Shown here piece by piece: positions 1 through 5,296 of a DNA stretch of 5,649 bases. The number at the start of each line of letters is the position of its first letter. The first letter of the stretch is position 1. Below the pieces are notes generated by a model. The model made no database searches. It was given only the letters and a program-made list of their open reading frames with translations, and was not told where the DNA came from. The stretch covers positions 1 to 5,649 of the forward strand of contig JAVBYB010000371.1 in assembly GCA_030824255.1 (NCBI GenBank), in the 5' to 3' direction. Source of the stretch: a bacterium. GTDB taxonomy: Bacteria; Pseudomonadota; Alphaproteobacteria; Caulobacterales; Hyphomonadaceae. The translations under genes and the position numbers were made by a program.

Positions 1-166
1 CTTCAAGGGCCTGCCCCACCGACGAGGCGAGCGTGGCGGGGGGGCAGATGGCAAGGTCCACCCTCATCTGCCCCGCGCCGGCGACCATGCCGGCCACCTC
101 GGCCAGCGAGGCCTTGAGACCGTTCATCTTCCAGTTGCCGGCAACCAGCTTCCTGCGTTCGCTCAT
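1..166 (-). CDS. tpiA: Triosephosphate isomerase, N-terminal part (runs off left edge)
   Basis: Cytosolic glycolysis/gluconeogenesis enzyme that interconverts dihydroxyacetone phosphate and glyceraldehyde 3-phosphate. Read on the minus strand from the ATG at 166-164, the first residues are [16 protein letters not shown], the hallmark first beta strand of the TIM barrel. Asn11 and Lys13 are the substrate-binding Asn and the catalytic Lys of the family. A second barrel element, VDLAICPP (residues 36-43), matches the usual strand 2. Only 55 of roughly 250 residues are present; the His and Glu catalytic residues lie beyond base 1. The start is secure: an in-frame TGA lies two codons upstream, and the next Met (14) falls after the catalytic Lys. 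The gene is divergent from the ppiD-trp block. In many alphaproteobacteria secG and pyrG follow tpiA, but that cannot be seen here. Identity is firm despite truncation. Confidence 0.96.
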   Translation of the reverse strand, partial: MSERRKLVAGNWKMNGLKASLAEVAGMVAGAGQMRVDLAICPPATLASSVGQALE

Positions 167-171
167 TCCTC
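167..171 (-). promoter_or_regulatory. Shine-Dalgarno-like GAGGA touching the tpiA start
   Basis: On the minus strand the five bases directly before the tpiA ATG read GAGGA. This is the only purine-rich SD-like string close to the start, yet it has no spacer to the ATG, where 5-9 bases are normal. An in-frame TGA overlaps it, so a more upstream start is excluded. It may act as a weak SD, or initiation may depend on other features. The match is seen directly; its function is uncertain. Confidence 0.4.
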
Positions 172-228
172 AAATCCCAAAAAACGAAAGCGGCGCAAGG
201 GGCCGGGCCAGACCCCGGACGCCAACCC

Positions 229-246
229 CATCGCTGCGATGTCGCA
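229..246. repeat. Two overlapping inverted repeats, candidate operator
   Basis: Bases 229-241 read CATCGC-T-GCGATG, a perfect 6+1+6 inverted repeat. Bases 235-246 read TGCGA-TG-TCGCA, a perfect 5+2+5 inverted repeat that reuses the GCGATG half. The pair sits near the middle of the divergent intergenic region, 63 bases from the tpiA ATG and 110 from the ppiD ATG, where a shared regulator could act on either promoter. It does not match the alphaproteobacterial LexA box (GTTC-N7-GTTC) or the CtrA box (TTAA-N7-TTAA). A binding role is inference; chance short palindromes are common in GC-rich DNA. Confidence 0.35.
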
Positions 247-340
247 TTTTCCTGTGGCGAACCGGTTTCCCCTCCGCCGCAAAATGCTCTAGCAAGCCGT
301 TTTCCAGCGGACAACCAAGTGAGGTTGCCGCCACGTTTTC

Positions 341-346
341 AGGGAG
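341..346 (+). promoter_or_regulatory. Ribosome binding site of ppiD
   Basis: AGGGAG lies nine bases before the ATG at 356 and supports this start over the in-frame Met5 codon at 368, which has only GGCGGA abutting it. The last three bases overlap a GANTC sequence (GAGTC, 344-348). Confidence 0.7.
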
Positions 347-355
347 TCGCACCGC

Positions 356-2269
356 ATGATTGGCGGAATGCGAAAGTTCGCGCGGTCTAAATGGGCACTG
401 GTTGTCCTGTTCATCCCCCTCGTCATCAGTCTGGCGATGTTCCTGCCGAACGATTTCACCGGCGGGCTTTCGGGCGGAACGCTGACCAAGATCGGCAACC
501 GCGAGATCAAGGTGCAGGAGGTCGAGGCTGACCTGCAGCGCGCGATCGACAGGATTCGCGTCGAGCAGAACCGCGTGCTCTCGCAGGCTGACGCCGTGCG
601 CGAAGGCGTGGCCGGGCAGCTGATCAACGAACTGGACGTGCGCAACACCCTGCTGGCCTATGCCGACAAGGTTGGCATCCAGGCGAGCGATGCGGCCGTC
701 GGCCCTTACCTCATCCGCAACAAGATCTTCCTCGACGAATTCGGCCGCGTGAGCACCGATGCGATCGCGCGCGAAGCGGCCAACCGCCGCCAGACCACGC
801 GCGAATTCGAAGGCTTCCTCCGCGACTTCCTCACGCAGGACTATATCCGCGAAGCCGCTGGCAGCGCGCTGTCCGTGCCGAAGATCATGTCCCAGCCATG
901 GATCAACTATCTCGGCGAGAGCCGCACATTCAGCCTTGCGCAGGTGACGGCATCGACCGCCCCGGCGCCGGCGGCCCCGACCGACGCCGAGCTGCAGACC
1001 TGGTATGACGCGCACACCGCGAGCTTCCAGCAGCCTGAGCGTCGCCGCATCTCCGTGCTGACGTATTCGCCGGATGATTTCCTCGACAAGGTTGAGATCA
1101 CCGAAGAAGAGCTGCGCGCCAAATATCAGGAGCGCATCAGGGACTATTCGACGGCCGAGACGCGCACCTACACGGAATATCAGGGCGCGGACCGCAACAC
1201 GGTGCAGGCGTTCATCGACCTTGTGATGCAGGGCATGTCCGCCGAGGCAGCGCTCGCGCAGTCGCCGAACATCACACCGAAGGAATTCACGGTGAAGCCG
1301 GAGGAAGTGGCGAACGAGGAATTCCGTGAATTCCTGTTCTCCATCCCGAAGGATCAGGTTCACAGCATTCCGATTCCGCCCGACACGCAGGACAGCGGCC
1401 TGCCCTTCCGCACTGTGAAGGTGACGGCTGTAACGCCGGGCGTCGCCACGCCATACGAGCAGATCGCCGACAAGGTTCGTCGCGATGTGACGTGGATGGA
1501 CGCCGTGGGCCTGTTCGAAGCTTCGGCAGAGCCGTTCCGCGACGCCGCCGGCGGCCAGTCGCTGGAAGACATCGCCAAGCAGTTCGGCATCCCGCTGGTC
1601 ACGCTGGCCCCGATCGATGCGCAGGGTCGCACGCAACAGGGCGAGCAGGCGCAGATCATGACGCAGAACGCGGATGCGATGCGGCAGCTGTTCACGCTGT
1701 CGGCCGGCGACATGACCAACGTGTTCGAAGGCGAGAATGTGCGGACGATGTTCCGCCTCGATGAAGTGGTTGCGCCTTACACGCTGCCCCTCGCCGAGGT
1801 GAAGGACCAGGTGCGCAACGAGTGGATGCGCGAGAAGGTCGTGGCGGTGCGCCGCAAGGCTGCGGACGACATGGCTGCTGCTGTGAAGGCAGGGACAGCG
1901 TTCGAGAAAGCTGCGGCTGATGCGAAGCTCACCGCCCTGCCCTCGCTCACGCTGATCCGCGCGGCGAACACGCCGATCGATCCGGCAGTGCTCTCGGGCG
2001 CTTTCGAGCTCAAGGCTGGCGAGACCGGTGTTGTCGTGGGCCAGGATGGCAATCCGTGGGTTGCCCGCGTCGAGAAGATTGAGCCAGTCACTCCGGAAGT
2101 CGCGGAGACGCTGCGGGCGCAGCTGGGCCAGGATGTGGCGCAGTCGATCCTGCAGGACATCAACGAGACGTTCATTCGCGGCCTGCGCGCCGAGATCGAC
2201 TACAAGCGCGACGACGCCGCGATCCAAGCCTATCTCCAGCGACTGGTTGGGGACAGCGAGACGCAATGA
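356..2269 (+). CDS. ppiD: PpiD/SurA-type periplasmic foldase, membrane-anchored, degenerate parvulin region
   Basis: Likely an inner-membrane-anchored periplasmic chaperone of the PpiD family, helping newly exported proteins fold; 637 residues, close to the roughly 620-640 usual for PpiD. Residues 6-12 are basic (R6, K7, R10, K12) and 13-31 form one hydrophobic segment, giving an N-in, C-out anchor. Residues about 45-200 match the SurA-like N-terminal chaperone domain: a 'KIGNREIKVQEVE' opening, then helices with LI..L, GI..SD and FE.FLR..L patterns. Residues about 230-360 occupy the parvulin position, but I find no HIL-type strand and no GGDLGWF-type motif, so prolyl isomerase activity is doubtful. 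The rest continues with two further modules resembling the end of that region (441-530, 545-630). The protein has no cysteine, which suits the periplasm. The ATG is supported by AGGGAG at 341-346. The stop overlaps trpE by four bases. Family placement is confident; activity is not. Confidence 0.85.
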   Translation: MIGGMRKFARSKWALVVLFIPLVISLAMFLPNDFTGGLSGGTLTKIGNREIKVQEVEADLQRAIDRIRVEQNRVLSQADAVREGVAGQLINELDVRNTLLAYADKVGIQASDAAVGPYLIRNKIFLDEFGRVSTDAIAREAANRRQTTREFEGFLRDFLTQDYIREAAGSALSVPKIMSQPWINYLGESRTFSLAQVTASTAPAPAAPTDAELQTWYDAHTASFQQPERRRISVLTYSPDDFLDKVEITEEELRAKYQERIRDYSTAETRTYTEYQGADRNTVQAFIDLVMQGMSAEAALAQSPNITPKEFTVKPEEVANEEFREFLFSIPKDQVHSIPIPPDTQDSGLPFRTVKVTAVTPGVATPYEQIADKVRRDVTWMDAVGLFEASAEPFRDAAGGQSLEDIAKQFGIPLVTLAPIDAQGRTQQGEQAQIMTQNADAMRQLFTLSAGDMTNVFEGENVRTMFRLDEVVAPYTLPLAEVKDQVRNEWMREKVVAVRRKAADDMAAAVKAGTAFEKAAADAKLTALPSLTLIRAANTPIDPAVLSGAFELKAGETGVVVGQDGNPWVARVEKIEPVTPEVAETLRAQLGQDVAQSILQDINETFIRGLRAEIDYKRDDAAIQAYLQRLVGDSETQ

Positions 2270-3702
2270 CGAAGACCGCCCCGTCCCTCATCGTAAGGCG
2301 GCGGGTCGACGATACGGAGTCGCCGGTTTCAGCGATGCTGAAGCTGAACCCGATGTCGGCCGGGCTCGTGCTGTTCGAAAGCGTGGTCGGCGGGGAATCC
2401 CGCGGACGCTACAGCTTTATCGGGATGCAACCAGACCTGTGGTGGCGCGTGGCGGGCGGCAAGGCCGAGACGTCGCTGACGCAGAACTTCCGCGAAATCC
2501 TGGAAACGTCGACAGACATCATGGGCTCGCTGCGCGGTTTCATCGATGCCTGCAAGGTGGACGGCATGGACGGACTGCCGCCAATGGCGGCGGGCGCGTT
2601 CGGCTATCTCGGCTATGACATGGTGCGCCATGTCGAGACGCTGCCGGAGCCGAAGCCGGACCCGACGGGCGTTCCCGAAGCGATGCTGATGCGGCCGGGC
2701 GTGGTGCTGATCTTCGACGGGGTGAAGCAGGAGATCATTCTCTCCGCGCCGTCGCGTGGCGGGGAAGCGGCGACCAACGCGCTGCTCGACCGGGTGGAGG
2801 CGACGCTGGACCTGCCGCTGCCGCCGTCGCGGCCGAGCGAAGCGCCGGTCGAGAAGGTCGACTTTACGTCCAACACGACGAAGACGCGCTATCTCGAGAT
2901 GGTCGAGAAGGCGAAGGGCTATATCCACGCGGGCGACATCTTCCAGGTCGTGCCGAGCCAGCGCTTCTCCGCGCCGTTCGAGCGGTCTCCGTTTGCGTTC
3001 TATCGTGCGCTGCGCCGGCTGAATCCTTCGCCCTTCATGTTCTATGTGAATTTCGGCGACTTCCAGGTTTCAGGATCGAGCCCGGAAATCCTGGTGCGCG
3101 TGCGGAAGAATGTCGTGACGGTTCGCCCCATCGCGGGGACGTTGCCGCGGGGAGCGACGCCCGAGCTTGATGTCGCGAACGAGAAGAAGCTGATCTCCGA
3201 TCCAAAAGAGCGCGCAGAGCATCTGATGCTGCTGGACCTTGGCCGCAACGATGTGGGCCGGGTGGCGGCGCGCGGCACGGTGAAGGTGACGGAGAGCTTC
3301 AACATCGAACGCTATTCCCACGTGATGCACATCGTTTCCAACGTGCAGGGCGTGCTGAAGGAGGGCGAGGACATGGTCTCCGCCCTCGCCGCCGGCTTCC
3401 CGGCGGGAACGACATCGGGCGCGCCGAAGATCCGCGCGATGGAGATCATCACTGAACTCGAGCCGCATGCGCGCGGCGTCTATGCGGGCGGCGTCGGCTA
3501 TTTCGGCGCGGGCGGCGACATGGACACCTGCATCGCGCTGCGCACGGCCGTCTTCAAGGACGGCCGCATCAATGTGCAGGCGGGGGGCGGCGTCGTGTTC
3601 GACAGCAATCCCGAGAGCGAATTCATGGAGACGGTGCACAAGGCGAGCGCCCTGTTCCGCGCCGCCGAGGAATCCGCGCGGTATGACCGGGGGAACCGCT
3701 GA
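2266..3702 (+). CDS. trpE: Anthranilate synthase component I (aminase subunit)
   Basis: Catalyses the first committed step of tryptophan synthesis: chorismate plus ammonia (from TrpG) to anthranilate and pyruvate, in the cytosol. It has 478 residues, near the family's usual 460-520. The N-terminal regulatory region carries LFES at 36-39 followed by GRYSFIG at 47-53, the site where tryptophan binds for feedback inhibition; NPSPFMFY (253-260) is the partner segment. The chorismate-binding core is complete: RPIAGTLPRG (287-296), AEHLMLLDLGRNDVGRV (317-333), SHVMHIVSNV (351-360), GTTSGAPKIRAMEII (381-395) and QAGGGVVFDSNPE (438-450). The GTLPRG loop has Leu293 where bacterial enzymes often have Arg; other residues vary here in the family. 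The start ATG lies in the ppiD stop (ATGA, four-base overlap) with only GGGGA at 2249-2253 as a distant SD, suggesting coupled re-initiation. PabB is less likely because trpG, trpD and trpC follow directly. Confidence 0.97.
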   Translation: MTKTAPSLIVRRRVDDTESPVSAMLKLNPMSAGLVLFESVVGGESRGRYSFIGMQPDLWWRVAGGKAETSLTQNFREILETSTDIMGSLRGFIDACKVDGMDGLPPMAAGAFGYLGYDMVRHVETLPEPKPDPTGVPEAMLMRPGVVLIFDGVKQEIILSAPSRGGEAATNALLDRVEATLDLPLPPSRPSEAPVEKVDFTSNTTKTRYLEMVEKAKGYIHAGDIFQVVPSQRFSAPFERSPFAFYRALRRLNPSPFMFYVNFGDFQVSGSSPEILVRVRKNVVTVRPIAGTLPRGATPELDVANEKKLISDPKERAEHLMLLDLGRNDVGRVAARGTVKVTESFNIERYSHVMHIVSNVQGVLKEGEDMVSALAAGFPAGTTSGAPKIRAMEIITELEPHARGVYAGGVGYFGAGGDMDTCIALRTAVFKDGRINVQAGGGVVFDSNPESEFMETVHKASALFRAAEESARYDRGNR

Positions 3703-4286
3703 TGAAGGTTCTGCTCATCGATAACTACGACTCGTTCACGTACAACCTCGTCCACTATCTGGAAGAGATCAGCCCGGACGTGGACGTCGAAGTGGTGCGC
3801 AACGATGCGCTCACAGTGAAAGAAGCGCTGGCGAAGGGCGCTGATGCGATCGTTCTTTCGCCGGGACCGTGCACGCCGAACGAGGCGGGCATCTGCATGG
3901 ACCTGATCCGCCAGGCGCCGGACGACATGCCCATTCTCGGCGTATGCCTCGGCCATCAGGCGATCGGACAGGCGATGGGCGGCATCGTGGAAGGCGCGAT
4001 GGAAATCGTTCACGGCAAGGCGTGGGACGTGAAGGTGCTCGGCGGCGATCTCTTTGCTGGCGTACCGGAGCATCTGGAAGTCGTGCGCTATCATTCGCTG
4101 GCGATCCGGCGGAACGGGATGCCGAACGTGCTGACGGTGGACGCCGAAACGGCGGACGGCGAGATCATGGCGGTGAGCCATGCGACGCGGCCGATCTATG
4201 GCGTGCAGTTCCATCCGGAATCCATCGGCTCGCAGCACGGCAAGACGATGCTCGCAAACTTCCTGAAGAAGGCGGGCCTCGCATGA
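3702..4286 (+). CDS. trpG: Anthranilate synthase component II (glutamine amidotransferase)
   Basis: Class I glutamine amidotransferase that releases ammonia from glutamine for TrpE. It has 194 residues, typical for a stand-alone TrpG. It begins with LLIDNYDSFTYNL (4-16), the standard opening. The oxyanion-hole segment LSPGPCTPNEAG is at 52-63. The nucleophile Cys82 sits in GVCLGHQAIGQ (80-90), HGK is at 104-106, and the His171/Glu173 pair completes the triad in VQFHPES (168-174). The ATG shares one base with the trpE stop (TGATG), and GGGGG at 3689-3693 may serve as SD. Sequence alone cannot separate TrpG from PabA; in some bacteria one subunit serves both tryptophan and folate pathways, and I cannot exclude that here. 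The position between trpE and trpD argues for TrpG. Confidence 0.96.
   Translation: MKVLLIDNYDSFTYNLVHYLEEISPDVDVEVVRNDALTVKEALAKGADAIVLSPGPCTPNEAGICMDLIRQAPDDMPILGVCLGHQAIGQAMGGIVEGAMEIVHGKAWDVKVLGGDLFAGVPEHLEVVRYHSLAIRRNGMPNVLTVDAETADGEIMAVSHATRPIYGVQFHPESIGSQHGKTMLANFLKKAGLA
4266..4272 (+). promoter_or_regulatory. Ribosome binding site of trpD inside trpG
   Basis: AAGAAGG lies ten bases before the trpD ATG at 4283, within the Lys-Lys codons near the trpG C-terminus. It supports the ATG in the ATGA overlap as the trpD start. An upstream in-frame extension exists but reads trpG out of frame and has no family resemblance. Confidence 0.5.
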
Positions 4287-5296
4287 GCGATGCGGTTCGT
4301 CTCACGGTCGGCAAGCTCGCGGATGGCAGCCGCCCGACGCCGGCGGAGATGACGGCGGCGTTCGAGGCCATTCTCGCGGGCGAGGCGGAGCAATCGCTGA
4401 TCGCGGCTTTCCTGATGGGCCTGCGCATTCGCGGCGAGACGGCGGACGACATCATCGCGGGCGCGCGCGTGATGCGCCAGCACATGCGCAAGGTGAAGGC
4501 GCCGGCCGGCGCGGTCGACACATGCGGCACGGGCGGTATCGGCTGGACGTCGCTGAACACCTCCACGGCGGTGGCGCTGGTGACGGCGGGCGCAGGCGTC
4601 GTGGTGGCCAAGCATGGCAACCGATCGAAGAGCAAGGCGGGCTCGGCGGATGTGCTGGAGACGCTGGGCGTCAACCTGTCGCCGAGCGACGAGCAGCTGC
4701 AGGCGAGCCTCGAGGAGGCGGGCGTGGCCTTCATGTTCGCGCCTGCGCATCACGCGGCGATGAAGCATGTCGCCCCGGTGCGCGCCGCGCTGGGCATGCG
4801 GACGATCTTCAACATGATGGGGCCGCTGGCCAATCCGGCTGGCGTGAAGCGGCAGGTGCTGGGCGTGTTTGCGCCGGAGTGGATCGGGCCGTTCGCGGAT
4901 GCCTTGCTCGCGCTGGGCGTGGAGCGGGCGATGGTGGTTCACGGCGTGGACGGGATGGACGAGATTTCGACGACGGGCGCGACGCTGGTGGCGGATATCC
5001 GGGATGGCGCGATCCGCATGCAGGACCTGACCCCGGAACGGATGGGGCTGCAGCGCGCGACGCTGGACCAGTTGCGCGGCGGCACGGTGGCGGAGAACGC
5101 GCTGTCGCTGAAGCGCGTGCTGGCGGGCGAGCCGGGTCCGTTCGCGGATCTTGTGCTCGCCAATGCGGGCGCGGCGATCCTGGTGGCGGGAAAGACGGAC
5201 AGCCTGCTTGAGGGGATCGCGCTGGCGCGCAAGTCGATCGACAAGGGCCGCGCGATGGCGGCGCTCGAAGCGCTGAAGAAGGCTTCCAATGGTTGA
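4283..5296 (+). CDS. trpD: Anthranilate phosphoribosyltransferase
   Basis: Transfers phosphoribosyl from PRPP to anthranilate, the second step of tryptophan synthesis; cytosolic, usually a homodimer. It has 337 residues, as expected for the stand-alone enzyme. The N-terminal helical domain (about 1-70) includes FLMGLRIRGET (43-53). The PRPP site DTCGTGGIG lies at 79-87, with LNTST at 91-95. KHGNR (110-114) and GSADVLETLG (120-129) form the anthranilate/PRPP pocket. HHAAMKHVAPVR (156-167), RTIFNMMGPLANPAG (173-187) and the metal-binding DGMDEIS (223-229) are all present. Two departures from consensus stand out: Ile86 replaces the usual Asp of GTGGD, and the loop after KHGNR is one residue shorter than in the E. 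coli enzyme as I recall it. The start overlaps the trpG stop by four bases. Context and the remaining motifs make the assignment firm; pyrimidine nucleoside phosphorylase, a distant relative, is unlikely. Confidence 0.95.
   Translation: MSDAVRLTVGKLADGSRPTPAEMTAAFEAILAGEAEQSLIAAFLMGLRIRGETADDIIAGARVMRQHMRKVKAPAGAVDTCGTGGIGWTSLNTSTAVALVTAGAGVVVAKHGNRSKSKAGSADVLETLGVNLSPSDEQLQASLEEAGVAFMFAPAHHAAMKHVAPVRAALGMRTIFNMMGPLANPAGVKRQVLGVFAPEWIGPFADALLALGVERAMVVHGVDGMDEISTTGATLVADIRDGAIRMQDLTPERMGLQRATLDQLRGGTVAENALSLKRVLAGEPGPFADLVLANAGAAILVAGKTDSLLEGIALARKSIDKGRAMAALEALKKASNG
5276..5282 (+). promoter_or_regulatory. Ribosome binding site of trpC inside trpD
   Basis: AAGAAGG lies six bases before the trpC ATG at 5289, a near-ideal spacing. 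It encodes the Lys-Lys near the TrpD C-terminus and is embedded in the same 11-base string (CTGAAGAAGGC) that precedes trpD. Confidence 0.55.

Larger units (their letters stand above)
167..355. promoter_or_regulatory. Divergent intergenic region between tpiA and ppiD-trp
   Basis: This 189-base stretch is the only non-coding DNA in the window and lies between two genes transcribed away from each other, so it should contain both promoters. I could not find a convincing -35/-10 pair in either direction. The best minus-strand guess is TTGTCC, 17 bases, TAGAGC, read leftward from about 316 to 288, which is weak. There is no Trp-rich short leader ORF and no hairpin followed by a T run that would suggest a trp attenuator. 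Notable contents are the inverted repeats at 229-246, an 8-base palindrome AACCGGTT at 260-267, and one GANTC site at 344-348. That promoters are present is inferred from layout; the elements listed are seen. Confidence 0.6.

Noticed and set aside
203..218. CCGGG-CCAGAC-CCCGG hairpin as a terminator or attenuator in the intergenic region
   Set aside because: The stem is only five base pairs and no T run follows directly on either strand; the T6 tract on the minus strand lies about 20 bases beyond the stem. It is probably chance in GC-rich DNA.
287..296. AATGCTCTAGCAAG region on the plus strand as a -10 element for ppiD
   Set aside because: There is no -35-like partner at 16-18 bases and the match to TATAAT is poor; not enough to call a promoter.
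167..355. LexA box (GTTC-N7-GTTC) or CtrA box (TTAA-N7-TTAA) controlling the block
   Set aside because: Neither pattern occurs in this region on either strand.
170..2266. A 698-codon open frame on the minus strand covering all of ppiD and part of the intergenic region
   Set aside because: It is antisense to a clear PpiD-family protein, is rich in Arg, His, Leu and Ala with no recognisable domain, and is what strong G/C third-position bias produces on the opposite strand.
3142..3147. TrpE GTLPRG (Leu293 instead of Arg) as an inactivating change
   Set aside because: This position varies among anthranilate synthases (plant enzymes, for example, have Val there as I recall) and all other catalytic motifs are intact.
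3869..4282. An N-terminal extension of the trpD frame back into trpG
   Set aside because: It would overlap trpG by over 400 bases, its residues (Arg/Gly/His-rich) resemble no TrpD, and the ATG at 4283 gives the normal family length.
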